From Nitrospirota bacterium (GTDB lineage: Bacteria; Nitrospirota; Thermodesulfovibrionia; UBA6902; DSMQ01), in assembly GCA_016212185.1 (NCBI GenBank), contig JACRGX010000023.1:1-56554 (forward strand): a stretch of 56,554 nucleotides of DNA. The letters run 5' to 3'. Numbering within the stretch: the first letter of the stretch is position 1; each line of letters starts with the position of its first letter. The position numbers were made by a program, and so were the translations under genes. The notes under the pieces were generated by a model that was not told the DNA's origin, made no database searches, and worked only from the letters and a program-made list of their open reading frames with translations. Shown here one piece after another: positions 33,494 to 42,318 of this stretch.

Positions 33494-33513
33494 CCTGCCT
33501 GCCGGCAGGCAGG
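33494..33513. mobile_element. 20-bp mobile palindrome, insertion in CACAGAG repeat
   Basis: CCTGCCTGCCGGCAGGCAGG. It sits exactly between CTCTGTGCCC (33484-33493) and TCTGTGG (33514-33520). The uninterrupted form (CTCTGTGCCCTCTGTGGT, as complement) occurs at 43-60 and 25133-25149. Thus the palindrome appears as a clean 20-base insertion. Confidence 0.7.
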
Positions 33514-33537
33514 TCTGTGGTTTAAAAAAGGAGAAAC

Positions 33538-35112
33538 ATGTACAAAAGATTTTACAATTTCAATCTCTCGGACGAGGTGCTTAACGCCGTCTCTGAGATG
33601 GGCTTTGAACAGCCCACACCCATACAAGAAATCGCAATTCCTCCTGCCATGGAGGGGCTTGACATAATCGGTCAGGCGCAGACTGGCACAGGGAAGACTG
33701 CCGCATTCGGCATCCCGCTGATTGAAAAAGGCAGAAGAGGCAAGACCCCGTATGCAATTGTCCTTGCGCCTACGCGCGAGCTTGCGGTGCAGGTAGCGCA
33801 GGAGCTGAACAGGCTCGGCAAAAACAAGGGCATAGTAACAGTCCCCATTTACGGAGGACAATCCATTGACAGGCAGATACGCTCGCTTAAAAAAGGGGTT
33901 GATATTGTCGCCGGCACGCCCGGACGCGTGATGGACCACATGCAGAGAAAGACGCTCAGCCTTAAAAATATCAGCTTTTTAGTCCTTGACGAAGCGGATG
34001 AAATGCTCAATATGGGCTTTATTGAAGACATTAAGTTCATTTTAAAGGAAATCCCCGCAGAGCGCCAGACCATGCTTTTTTCAGCGACCATGCCTAAGGA
34101 GATTGTAAACATAGCCGCCAGATACATGCGGAATCCCAAAAAGGTCGCCGTAGATGCAAAGAGCATGATTGTTACGAAAATTAATCAGGTGTTTTACGAA
34201 GTCAGGCACGATAACAAGATAACGGCGCTCACAAGACTGCTTGATGTTGAAGAACCTTCTCTTACGCTCGTCTTCTGCCATACCAAAAATGAAGTGGATG
34301 AGGTATCGGGCAAGCTCCAGCAGATGGGATATTCCGCAGGCGCGATACACGGAGATTTTACCCAGTCTCACAGGGATGAGATGATGTATAAATTCAAAAA
34401 AGGTGATATTGACGTGCTTGTCGCCACAGACGTGGCCGCAAGGGGTCTGGATATCCCAGACGTTTCACATGTAATTAACTACAGCATCCCGCAAAACCCG
34501 GACAGCTACATTCACCGCATAGGACGTACAGGAAGGATGGGCAAATCCGGCATTGCAATCACATTCGTCACGCCGAGAGAGCTCAGGCAGTTAAGGCTCA
34601 TAGAGCTTTCCGCAAAGACAAAGATTAAAAAAGCGAAACTGCCCACGATTGCCGACGTCAAAAAGGCGCGCGAGCAGGAGGTAATCAATGAGATTGACAA
34701 TGTAATTGAAAATGCAAAACACTCGGGATTTTTGAATTTGACGGATGAGCTGTCCAAGAAATATCCGCTCCGCGATATAGCCGCATCTGCCCTGAGCCTC
34801 ATTTTTTCAGACATTGAAGACGAGGAGATAGAGGAAATCGGCATGCCTGATTTATCTTCAAAAAATAATTACGCAAGGCTCTTCATGACTATCGGAAGAA
34901 CAGACCGGGTAAAGGTCGGCGACATTGTCAGGTCTATTGCATCTGCCGCAGGCATCCCGGGAGAAAAAATCGGGAACATCGCTATTTTTGACAAATTCAC
35001 TTTTGTGGAAGTGCCTCACAACCTCGCCTCAAGGGTAATAGACGCCGTTGATAATGCCGTTATCAACGGCAGGAAGATACGGATCCAGCTTGCAAAGGCA
35101 AAAAAGCGGTGA
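33538..35112 (+). CDS. DEAD-box RNA helicase (DeaD/CshA-like)
   Basis: 524 residues. Q motif FEQPTPIQEIAIP, motif I AQTGTGKT, Ia PTRELAVQV, GG, TPGRV, II VLDEADEML, III SAT, IV VFCHTKNEVD, V DVAARGLDIPDVSHVI and VI HRIGRTGRMG. Residues about 445-520 form a DbpA-type RNA-binding domain (RLFMTIGRTDRVKVGDIVRS). It unwinds structured RNA, probably in ribosome assembly or decay. GGAG is well placed before the ATG. An AT-rich hairpin follows at 35161-35186. Confidence 0.9.
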   Translation: MYKRFYNFNLSDEVLNAVSEMGFEQPTPIQEIAIPPAMEGLDIIGQAQTGTGKTAAFGIPLIEKGRRGKTPYAIVLAPTRELAVQVAQELNRLGKNKGIVTVPIYGGQSIDRQIRSLKKGVDIVAGTPGRVMDHMQRKTLSLKNISFLVLDEADEMLNMGFIEDIKFILKEIPAERQTMLFSATMPKEIVNIAARYMRNPKKVAVDAKSMIVTKINQVFYEVRHDNKITALTRLLDVEEPSLTLVFCHTKNEVDEVSGKLQQMGYSAGAIHGDFTQSHRDEMMYKFKKGDIDVLVATDVAARGLDIPDVSHVINYSIPQNPDSYIHRIGRTGRMGKSGIAITFVTPRELRQLRLIELSAKTKIKKAKLPTIADVKKAREQEVINEIDNVIENAKHSGFLNLTDELSKKYPLRDIAASALSLIFSDIEDEEIEEIGMPDLSSKNNYARLFMTIGRTDRVKVGDIVRSIASAAGIPGEKIGNIAIFDKFTFVEVPHNLASRVIDAVDNAVINGRKIRIQLAKAKKR

Positions 35113-35372
35113 ACAGGCTTGCGGCAATTCCTGTAAACAGCGGGGAACTACAGTTAAATTAAAAGTATTTTTTCCTAAATACTTTTATAAAATTTTTTAA
35201 TTTGACCGTTTATGGACTGTTATATTAAAGTGTTAGGTCTGTGGTTCCTTACTTTGAGGGTTATTACCACGAATTTAAGACCTTTTGGTTGCTGTGTACA
35301 GCCTATTTTTCATAAAAAATACACAGGCTAAGACAAATACAAACAATACAAAATAAAAGGAGGAAGTTTAAA
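35113..35372 (+). promoter_or_regulatory. dsrC promoter and leader region
   Basis: Starts with an AT-rich hairpin AAAAGTATTT/AAATACTTTT (35161-35186) that could end the helicase transcript. A TTGACC lies near 35201 before TATATT. The leader then holds an inverted pair AGCCTATTTTTC/AAAAAATACACAGGCT near 35308-35330. AAAGGAGGAAG precedes the dsrC ATG. The promoter call is weak. Confidence 0.4.
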
Positions 35373-35708
35373 ATGGCAACATTAGAATTTGAAGGAAAGA
35401 GCTATGACGTTGATGAGGAAGGGTATCTTTCAGACTGGCAAAACTGGAACGAAGGGCTTGCAGGCCACATGGCAAAACTTGACGGACTTGATCTGACATC
35501 TGCGCACTGGGATGTTATCAGATTTCTGAGGGATTATTTCCAGAAATACCAGATAGCGCCAATGATTAAGATTCTTGTCAAGGAAATCGGCAAGTCTCTT
35601 GGTCCTGAAAAGGGCAATACCAAGTATCTATATGAACTTTATCCGGCCGGACCTGCAAAGCAGGCGTGCAGATATGCAGGGCTCCCAAAGCCGACCGGCT
35701 GCGTATAA
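35373..35708 (+). CDS. dsrC: DsrC sulfur carrier protein
   Basis: 111 residues. The C-terminal arm GLPKPTGCV carries the conserved Cys110, and Cys99 precedes it; both are needed for the DsrC trisulfide cycle. DsrC carries sulfite-derived sulfur from DsrAB to the DsrMKJOP membrane complex. A strong AAAGGAGGAAG ribosome site suggests high expression. dsrAB are not in the window. Confidence 0.95.
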   Translation: MATLEFEGKSYDVDEEGYLSDWQNWNEGLAGHMAKLDGLDLTSAHWDVIRFLRDYFQKYQIAPMIKILVKEIGKSLGPEKGNTKYLYELYPAGPAKQACRYAGLPKPTGCV

Positions 35709-35766
35709 ATAATGAGATACCATGTAGCAAGCTACATGGTATCAGAAAGATAGTGGTTATTTTGTT

Positions 35767-35842
35767 GTTGTCATTCCCGCTTGTCGGGAATCTTTCCGCT
35801 TCTTGAGAATAAGAAAATGATTCTGGACAAGCCAGAATGACA
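35767..35842. repeat. dispersed TCATTCC/AGAATGACA repeat after dsrC
   Basis: TCATTCCCGCTTGTCGGGAA, then TTGAGAATAAGAAAATGATT, and CTGGACAAGCCAGAATGACA. Same family as 82-150, with hairpin potential between dsrC and the dsrM gene group. Confidence 0.6.
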
Positions 35843-35919
35843 GAATGAGAGACCTTGTAGCAAGCTGTTAGTAATTAACAAGTTCAAATTTATAGAGGAG
35901 CGGTTTATACGGCTTAACC

Positions 35920-36489
35920 ATGGAGTTGTATAATCTTCTGTCAGAAAATAAATCTGCTATTGTCAGTCAATGGTTTGATGCAATAGTTAAAACTTATCCG
36001 CCTGATACCTCACGTTTTTTAAAAGGGCAGCAGAATCCCTTTCATAATCCTGTGGGGGCTGTAATATATCAGGGGATGGAGAACCTATTTGAAGAACTCC
36101 TCAGCGGGACATGGAGCGAAAATATTTCCCTGCACCTTGACAATATCGTCAGAATCAGGGCAATTCAGGACTTTACCCCCTCGCAAGCTGTTGGTTTTAT
36201 CCTCCATCTGAAAAAAATCATCAGGGAAACATTTATAAATGAAATCTCTGAGCGCTGGCTTTCTGATGAATTGCAGGCATTTGAAAATAAAATAGACGAA
36301 ATCTCCCTGCTTGCCTTTGACAACTATATGAAATGCAGGGAAAAGATTTATCAGCTCAAAGTCAATGAACTGCAGAGATGGACCTTCAGGAGACTGCAGA
36401 AAGCAGATGAAGTATATAAGCAGGAATGTGTCCATAAAGACATCTATAATGAAACAATAGAATTTGGAAGAAAAGAGGTACCAAGATGA
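35920..36489 (+). CDS. RsbRD N-terminal-domain protein before dsrM
   Basis: 189 residues, helical, with SENKSAIVSQWFDAIVKTYP, then SRFLKGQQNPFHNPVG, the signature of the RsbRD_N domain. Genes for this domain are often placed directly before dsrM in sulfur-reducing lineages. It overlaps dsrM by four bases, so it is cotranscribed. It has no STAS domain, unlike RsbR; a sensing or assembly role for the Dsr complex is a guess. Confidence 0.8.
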   Translation: MELYNLLSENKSAIVSQWFDAIVKTYPPDTSRFLKGQQNPFHNPVGAVIYQGMENLFEELLSGTWSENISLHLDNIVRIRAIQDFTPSQAVGFILHLKKIIRETFINEISERWLSDELQAFENKIDEISLLAFDNYMKCREKIYQLKVNELQRWTFRRLQKADEVYKQECVHKDIYNETIEFGRKEVPR

Positions 36490-37478
36490 ATGCCATTCTT
36501 TCCCTTATTGCCGTAATAGTATTAGTTTTGATTGCTTTACTGGGAGTCAAAACGGCAAACCTTCATTTCCTCTTCGGAATAGCTGTGCCCTATACGGCTA
36601 TTGCCGTATTCCTCATCGGCGTAATCTCACGGGTTTTAAAGTGGGGGCGCTCGCCGGTTCCATTCTGCATACCAACAACCTGCGGTCAGCAGAAGTCTTT
36701 GCCATGGATTAAACAGTCCAAACTTGACAACCCGTCTACAACCTCAGGAGTCATCGGAAGAATGCTTCTTGAGGTCCTTTTGTTCCGTTCGTTATTCAGC
36801 AATACGACATTTGAATTAAGAAAAGGCCCTAAGTTAGCCTACGGCTCCACAAGGTGGCTCTGGCTTGGCGGACTGGCATTTCACTGGTCCTTTTTCATTG
36901 TCCTCATCAGGCACCTGAGACTATTTACAGAGCCTGTGCCTTCATGCCTGAATAAGCTTGAAGTTCTTGACGGATTTTTGCAGATAGGCGCGCCCGGACT
37001 TTTAATAAGCGGCGTAGTCCTTTTGCTTGCGGTTACATATCTTTTTCTCAGAAGGGTTTTTATCCCCGAAGTCCGCTACATCTCGCTTGCGGCGGATTAT
37101 TTTCCGCTGTTTTTAATATTAAGCATTGCCTTAAGCGGCATCATCATGCGGTATTTTACAAAGGTGGATATCGTAGGCGTAAAAGCGCTGACAATGGGAT
37201 TAGTCAGTTTTAATGCCGCAATCCCCGAAGGAATCAGCGTCGTTTTTTACATTCATCTGTTCCTTGTAAGCGCCCTGCTTGCTTACATACCTTTCAGCAA
37301 AATTATGCATCTGGGCGGAGTCTTATTAAGTCCAACCAGAAATATGCCTAATAACAGCCGTATGGAGCGGCACATAAATCCGTGGAATTATCCTGTCCAT
37401 GTTCACACTTATGAAGAATATGAAAACGATTTCAGGGAAAAAATGAAACAGGCTGGAATCCCTGTGGAGAAGGAGTAA
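36486..37478 (+). CDS. dsrM: DsrM, cytochrome b subunit of the Dsr membrane complex
   Basis: 330 residues, NarI-like, with about six TM helices. His residues in helices (WLGGLAFHWSFFIVLIRHLR and FYIHLFLVSALLAY) likely bind two hemes b. It exchanges electrons with menaquinol and passes them to DsrK. It overlaps the RsbRD-like gene and is two bases from dsrK. Confidence 0.93.
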   Translation: MNAILSLIAVIVLVLIALLGVKTANLHFLFGIAVPYTAIAVFLIGVISRVLKWGRSPVPFCIPTTCGQQKSLPWIKQSKLDNPSTTSGVIGRMLLEVLLFRSLFSNTTFELRKGPKLAYGSTRWLWLGGLAFHWSFFIVLIRHLRLFTEPVPSCLNKLEVLDGFLQIGAPGLLISGVVLLLAVTYLFLRRVFIPEVRYISLAADYFPLFLILSIALSGIIMRYFTKVDIVGVKALTMGLVSFNAAIPEGISVVFYIHLFLVSALLAYIPFSKIMHLGGVLLSPTRNMPNNSRMERHINPWNYPVHVHTYEEYENDFREKMKQAGIPVEKE

Positions 37479-37480
37479 TT

Positions 37481-39091
37481 ATGTCAAAAACGCCCAAACC
37501 GGATGAACTGTCTAAAGTAGATTATACTCCGCCTAAGACCGGATGGATGGACACGCCCGCTGAACTCAAGCAGGGCATGTGGTGCTATGGCTCAAAGCCC
37601 AAAAATCTTGAGACTTTAGAGTTTCCCAATCCAAGGCAGTGGTCGCCTGCGGATGAGGACTGGAAACTGCCCGAAAACTGGCAGGAAACTTTACTGAACG
37701 GGCTTAAAGAGCGGCTTGATAAATACCGTTCATTTAAGGTCTTTATGGACATATGCGTAAGGTGCGGGGCCTGCGCTGATAAATGTCACTTCTTCATAGG
37801 CTCAGGCGACCCGAAGAATATGCCTGTCTTAAGGGCGGAACTGCTCCGCTCCGTGTACAGGGGAAATTTTACAACAGCGGGAAAGATACTTGGAAAACTT
37901 GCTGGCGCGCGCAAGCTTACTTATTCAGTGCTTAAAGAATGGTGGTATTATTTCTTTCAGTGCACCGAATGCCGCCGCTGTTCTGTCTTCTGCCCTTACG
38001 GGATTGACACTGCTGAAATCACCATGATGGCCAGGGAGCTCCTTAACCTACTCGGATTAAACACAGACTGGATCTCAGGGCCTGCCGCAAACTGCTATAT
38101 GAAGGGCAACCACCTCGGTCTTGAGCCGCATACAATTGTCGGCAATCTTGAATACATGCTGGATGATATTGAAACAATAACCGGCATAAAAATAAAACCG
38201 TCATTCAACAGAAAAGGCGCTGAAATCCTTTTTGTAACGCCTTCCGGAGACCTTTTTGCAGACCCGGGCACATATACTGCAATGGGTTATCTCATGCTGT
38301 TCCATGAATTGGGGCTTGACTACACATGGAGCACCTATGCCTCAGAAGGCGGGAACTTCGGTTTCTTCACATCAAATGAGCTTGCAAAGAGGCTGAATTC
38401 AAAAATATACGCAGAGGCAAAAAGACTCGGCGTTAAATGGATTCTGGGCGGTGAATGCGGCCATATGTGGAGGGTGCTGAATCAATACATGGACACATGG
38501 AACGGTCCTGCAGACTTTCTCCAGATGCCTAAGTCTCCGATAACCGGCACTATATTTGAGAATGCAAAATCCACCAAGATGGTTCACATTGCAGAATTCA
38601 CCGCGGACCTTATAAAACACGGGAAACTGAAGCTGGACCCAAAGAGAAACGACCACCTGAAGGTAACCTTTCATGACTCGTGCAACACCGCGCGGGGCAT
38701 GGGTATTTTTGAAGAGCCCCGTTACATTATCAAAAACGTATGCAATCATTTCTACGAGATGGATGAACATACCATCAGGGAGAAGACCTTCTGCTGCGGC
38801 AGCGGCTCGGGACTAAATGCAAGCGAGAACATGGAACTCAGGATGAGGGGCGGACTGCCGAGGGCCAATGCCGTAAAAGACGTTGTAGAAAAATACGGCG
38901 TAAACATGTTAGCCAATATCTGCGCCATTGACAGGGCGGCGCTTCCGGCAATAATGGACTACTGGGTGCCCGGAACTGCTGTCACAGGCGTTCACGAACT
39001 CGTTGCAAATGCGCTCGTCATGACGGGTGAAAAAGAGAGGACGACTAATCTGCGCGGCGAGCCCCTTTCCGGAATGGAGGGCAAGGAATAA
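37481..39091 (+). CDS. dsrK: DsrK, HdrD-like iron-sulfur subunit
   Basis: 536 residues. Two [4Fe-4S] motifs, CVRCGACADKCHFF and CTECRRCSVFCPYG, and CCG-type cysteines (HDSCNTARG, then TFCCGSGSGL) that form the noncubane site of heterodisulfide reductases. It is thought to reduce the DsrC trisulfide in the cytoplasm. Its TAA overlaps the dsrJ ATG. Confidence 0.94.
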   Translation: MSKTPKPDELSKVDYTPPKTGWMDTPAELKQGMWCYGSKPKNLETLEFPNPRQWSPADEDWKLPENWQETLLNGLKERLDKYRSFKVFMDICVRCGACADKCHFFIGSGDPKNMPVLRAELLRSVYRGNFTTAGKILGKLAGARKLTYSVLKEWWYYFFQCTECRRCSVFCPYGIDTAEITMMARELLNLLGLNTDWISGPAANCYMKGNHLGLEPHTIVGNLEYMLDDIETITGIKIKPSFNRKGAEILFVTPSGDLFADPGTYTAMGYLMLFHELGLDYTWSTYASEGGNFGFFTSNELAKRLNSKIYAEAKRLGVKWILGGECGHMWRVLNQYMDTWNGPADFLQMPKSPITGTIFENAKSTKMVHIAEFTADLIKHGKLKLDPKRNDHLKVTFHDSCNTARGMGIFEEPRYIIKNVCNHFYEMDEHTIREKTFCCGSGSGLNASENMELRMRGGLPRANAVKDVVEKYGVNMLANICAIDRAALPAIMDYWVPGTAVTGVHELVANALVMTGEKERTTNLRGEPLSGMEGKE

Positions 39092-39489
39092 TGTATAACA
39101 GCGGGAAAATAATCACCGGACTCATCATCTTTGTCGGGCTGGTTGCGACTCCTTTCTTTTATAACTCCGGCAAAACTTCTGTTAAGCCGGAGCCCGGTAT
39201 TGACACCCCGGCAATCCGGCAGCTTGCTGAAAAACAGTGCGTTGAACCAAGGGAATTTATGAAGGCCAACCATATGCAGCTTCTGAATGACTGGAGAGAT
39301 TCTGCCGTACGCGACGGCAGCAGGATTTATGTAAACTCACAGGGCAAACAGTTCACCATAAGCCTTCAGAATACCTGTATGCACTGCCATTCAAACAAGG
39401 CTGAATTTTGCGATAAATGCCACACCTACGCAAATGTAAAGCCGTACTGCTGGAACTGCCATATAGCGCCGAAGGAGAATAAGACATGA
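39091..39489 (+). CDS. dsrJ: DsrJ, triheme periplasmic cytochrome c
   Basis: 132 residues with an N-terminal membrane anchor (about 7-26) and three CxxCH heme sites (CMHCH, CDKCH, CWNCH) near the C-terminus. It is the periplasmic heme subunit of DsrMKJOP; overlaps dsrO by four bases. Confidence 0.93.
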   Translation: MYNSGKIITGLIIFVGLVATPFFYNSGKTSVKPEPGIDTPAIRQLAEKQCVEPREFMKANHMQLLNDWRDSAVRDGSRIYVNSQGKQFTISLQNTCMHCHSNKAEFCDKCHTYANVKPYCWNCHIAPKENKT

Positions 39490-40283
39490 GCATAGATAGA
39501 AGAGAATTTTTAAAATTTGCAGGGGCCTCCACGCTGTTAGGGCTTGGAGGCATAACGGCAGTACAGGAGCTTCTTAAAACCAGCGCCGGGGCATCGCACG
39601 TTATGGTTGATGAGAAGGCTTTATCAGCAAAGAGATGGGCTATGGTTATTGACATAAGTAAATTTAAGACAGAGGCAGACTATAAAAATGTGGTTCAGGC
39701 CTGCCACAGCATACACAATGTGCCTGACATCGGAAATCCCAAAGATGAAGTTAAATGGATATGGACCGACACATATGAGCACACCTTTCCAGGGCAGGGA
39801 AATGAATACATGCCTGAGGGCTTAAAACACAAACCGTTCCTCCTTCTGTGCAATCATTGCGAACAGCCTCCCTGTGTACGTGTTTGCCCGACAAAAGCTA
39901 CATTCAAAAGAAAAGACGGGATTGTCATGATGGATCAGCATCGCTGTATCGGATGCAGGTTCTGCATGGCGGCATGTCCTTTTGGCGCAAGGAGCTTTAA
40001 CTGGAGAGACCCAAGACCGTTTATCAAAGAGCAGAACCCTGAATATCCCACAAGGACTATGGGTGTCGTGGAAAAATGCACCTTCTGCTTTGAACGGCTT
40101 GCAAAGGGTCTTCAGCCGGCTTGTGTGGAAAAGTCCAACGGCGGGCTGATATTCGGCGACCTGTCTGACCCCAATTCAGAGGTTAGAAAGGTCTTAAGCA
40201 CACATTACAGCATCAGGCGCAAACCGGAAATCGGAACGCAGCCCAGTGTTTATTACATTATAGGAGGTAGTGAAAATGCTTGA
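39486..40283 (+). CDS. dsrO: DsrO, periplasmic ferredoxin-like subunit
   Basis: 265 residues. A Tat signal (DRREFLKFAG with hydrophobic stretch to about 30) exports the folded protein. [4Fe-4S] motifs: CNHCEQPPCVRVCPTKA, CIGCRFCMAACPFG and CTFCFERLAKG-C. It pairs with DsrP. Confidence 0.93.
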   Translation: MSIDRREFLKFAGASTLLGLGGITAVQELLKTSAGASHVMVDEKALSAKRWAMVIDISKFKTEADYKNVVQACHSIHNVPDIGNPKDEVKWIWTDTYEHTFPGQGNEYMPEGLKHKPFLLLCNHCEQPPCVRVCPTKATFKRKDGIVMMDQHRCIGCRFCMAACPFGARSFNWRDPRPFIKEQNPEYPTRTMGVVEKCTFCFERLAKGLQPACVEKSNGGLIFGDLSDPNSEVRKVLSTHYSIRRKPEIGTQPSVYYIIGGSENA

Positions 40284-41448
40284 AAAGGCGCTGACCGGCA
40301 GTAAAAAATACTGGGTCTGGATATTCTTTTTGCTTGCCCTGATAGGCATCGGTGTTATTAACTACCTTCGCCAGTTTAGCTACGGACTTGGCATTACAGG
40401 CATGAGCAGGGACGTCTCCTGGGGTTTTTATATCTCCCAGTTTACATTCCTTGTCGGGGTTGCGGCATCAGCCGTTATGCTTGTCATACCGTATTACCTG
40501 CATGACTTTAAAAAATTCGGAAAGATAGTCATCCTCGGGGAATTTCTGGCTGTGGCCTCTGTTTCAATGTGCATGCTGTTTATTTTTGTGGACATGGGAC
40601 AGCCTATGAGGATTATGAATGTCATACTGCACCCCACTCCCAACTCAATACTTTTCTGGGACGCCATTGTATTAAATGGTTATCTGTTTCTTAACATTAT
40701 TGTCGGATGGACTACCCTCGGCGCCGACCGCAAAGGCGTTCCGCCTTCAGCATGGGTAAAACCCCTGATATATCTGTCAATACCGTGGGCAATCAGCATC
40801 CACACGGTTACGGCATTTCTTTATGCAGGCCTTCCCGGAAGACATTTCTGGCTGACTGCAGTCATGGCGGCACGGTTTCTCGCATCGGCATTTGCTTCCG
40901 GACCATCGCTTCTTATTATTTTATGCCTGATTGTAAGAAAGGTCAGCAAATTTGACCCGGGCAAAGAGCCGATACAGGCTCTGGGAAAAATAGTCACATA
41001 TGCAATGTTTGCCAACGTATTTCTGCTTGGACTTGAGTTTTTTACTGCATTTTACAGCAATATACCGGGGCACATGCATCCCTTCCACTATCTCTATGCC
41101 GGTCTTGAAGGGCATGCCAAACTGGTCCCGCTGATGTGGGCGTCATCTATACTCGCAGTTGTGGCGCTTATCCTCCTGATTAATCCGAATATGAGGAAAA
41201 ATGAAAATATTCTTGCCTTCACCTGTGCATCGGTCTTTATATCCTTGTGGATTGACAAGGGATTCGGACTGGTTATCGGAGGATTTGTTCCCAACCCGTT
41301 TGAAGGGGTAACAGAGTACTGGCCCACACTGCCAGAGGCGTTAATCTCCCTTGCGGTATGGTGCATAGGGTTCCTGATACTCACTATACTTTACAAAATA
41401 GCCGTTACAGTGAGGGAAGAGACAAGCTCCTGGCCCGAGCTTCACTAA
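40276..41448 (+). CDS. dsrP: DsrP, NrfD-like membrane subunit
   Basis: 390 residues, about ten TM helices, NrfD/PsrC family, quinone-interacting partner of DsrO. The ATG at 40276 is preferred to the GTG at 40270 because AGGAGG at 40262-40267 gives better spacing. Ends the dsrMKJOP operon. Confidence 0.92.
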   Translation: MLEKALTGSKKYWVWIFFLLALIGIGVINYLRQFSYGLGITGMSRDVSWGFYISQFTFLVGVAASAVMLVIPYYLHDFKKFGKIVILGEFLAVASVSMCMLFIFVDMGQPMRIMNVILHPTPNSILFWDAIVLNGYLFLNIIVGWTTLGADRKGVPPSAWVKPLIYLSIPWAISIHTVTAFLYAGLPGRHFWLTAVMAARFLASAFASGPSLLIILCLIVRKVSKFDPGKEPIQALGKIVTYAMFANVFLLGLEFFTAFYSNIPGHMHPFHYLYAGLEGHAKLVPLMWASSILAVVALILLINPNMRKNENILAFTCASVFISLWIDKGFGLVIGGFVPNPFEGVTEYWPTLPEALISLAVWCIGFLILTILYKIAVTVREETSSWPELH

Positions 41449-41791
41449 AAACAGCCCTTGCGGGTAAATGACACTGACGGGGCACAAATACCTTCAAAAT
41501 TTTAGAAAAGCAATTAAGATTATTAGATGCGATGTTGTAATTTGTTAGAAAATTCATAGTAAATGCATAGGGTATGCCGTACAACATCGCATATTATGGT
41601 ATTGCCCTAATATTTTTCAGGCATCTATACCCCGTCAATGTTACATGTAGATTTTTAATAAAATAATTATGTATAATTAAAAAACAGGTTTTTAGCTAAT
41701 AAATGTTATTCTTGCCTTATCCTCATTAGGCTTTAATGCCTCTTAATTTTTCAGGGATTGGCTTGAATCAAAAAAACAGGAGGTGAACAAC
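41449..41791. other. 343-base spacer with a second fold-back element
   Basis: No gene is seen. Most of the spacer is the inverted-repeat element at 41464-41644. After it comes an AT-rich tract with TTTAATAAAATAATTATG and, at 41778-41786, the AGGAGGTGA ribosome site of the ferredoxin gene. Confidence 0.5.
41464..41644. repeat. fold-back (MITE-like) element after dsrP
   Basis: Outer arms: GTAAATGACACTGACGGGG on the left is answered by the complement of CCCCGTCAATGTTAC on the right. Then AATACC/GGTATT-like and GAAAAATATTAG-like arms pair, and a perfect 13-bp pair ATGCGATGTTGTA (41527-41539) / TACAACATCGCAT (41580-41592) closes a 40-base loop. The layout is like the element at 32286-32463 but the sequence differs. 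Confidence 0.6.
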
Positions 41792-41977
41792 ATGTATGTA
41801 GTTGCGATTGAAAATGAAAAATGCGACGGGTGCGAGGAGTGCATAAATATCTGCCCGGTTGAAGTCTTCAAGCTTGAAAACGGAAAATCATCCCCGCATA
41901 AGTCAGACGAATGCGCTTACTGCTTGAGCTGTATAGAGGCATGCCCTAACAAAGCCATTACTGTAACTGAAATGTAA
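41792..41977 (+). CDS. 2x[4Fe-4S] ferredoxin
   Basis: 61 residues. CDGCEECINICPVEVF and CAYCLSCIEACPNKAI are the two cluster motifs. The ATG at 41792 is five bases after AGGAGGTGA; a GTG at 41783 lies inside that site. It may feed electrons to the Dsr enzymes next to which it sits. Followed by a bidirectional terminator. Confidence 0.88.
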   Translation: MYVVAIENEKCDGCEECINICPVEVFKLENGKSSPHKSDECAYCLSCIEACPNKAITVTEM

Positions 41978-41983
41978 TAAAAA

Positions 41984-42018
41984 AAAGGCGTCCCGATGCT
42001 TCGGGAACGCCTTTTTTT
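41984..42018. terminator. bidirectional terminator between ferredoxin and tusA
   Basis: An A-run, then GGCGTCCCGA (41987-41996), loop TGCT, TCGGGAACGCC (42001-42011), then a T-run. It serves the ferredoxin gene on plus and the tusA run on minus. Confidence 0.88.
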
Positions 42019-42036
42019 ATTCTTCTTAATTTTTCC

Positions 42037-42288
42037 TTAAGGCTTTTTAATAAAGATTTCCCAGTAACCTTTATCTTCAAGTTTGATTAACTCAAACTCA
42101 TATCCATGTTTCTCGCAGTACTTGGGGATTGTGTCTTCAGCAGATGCAGGGGCATCGCAAAGCACCTTTAGAATAGTGCCTGCCGCCGCCTTTTCAAGCG
42201 TCTTCTTGGTCAGTACAAGCGGGTATGGGCACACCCTGCCAAGCACATCAAGTGTTTCGGTCGGTGTCATTGACTTTAAATCCGCCAT
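42037..42288 (-). CDS. tusA: TusA-family sulfur carrier
   Basis: 83 residues. GRVCPYPLVLTKKTLEKAA has the CPxP motif whose Cys carries persulfide sulfur. The rest (IPKYCEKHGYEFELI) is standard. It ends a minus-strand run with DsrE/F/H-like genes, a sulfur-relay set next to dsrMKJOP. Confidence 0.9.
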   Translation of the reverse strand: MADLKSMTPTETLDVLGRVCPYPLVLTKKTLEKAAAGTILKVLCDAPASAEDTIPKYCEKHGYEFELIKLEDKGYWEIFIKKP

Positions 42289-42318
42289 TAATCATTACCT
42301 CCTATATTTAATAGTTTT

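Larger units (their letters stand above)
33226..33537. other. 312-base spacer: palindrome, terminator and repeats
   Basis: No gene is seen. It holds the right arm of the 52-bp palindrome, a rho-independent terminator, the second copy of the TGAATTTAGCCACAGATTAC repeat (33408-33446), and a CTCTGTG/TCTGTGG repeat interrupted by a 20-bp palindrome (33494-33513). A short minus-strand reading frame over the palindrome is its shadow. Confidence 0.6.
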
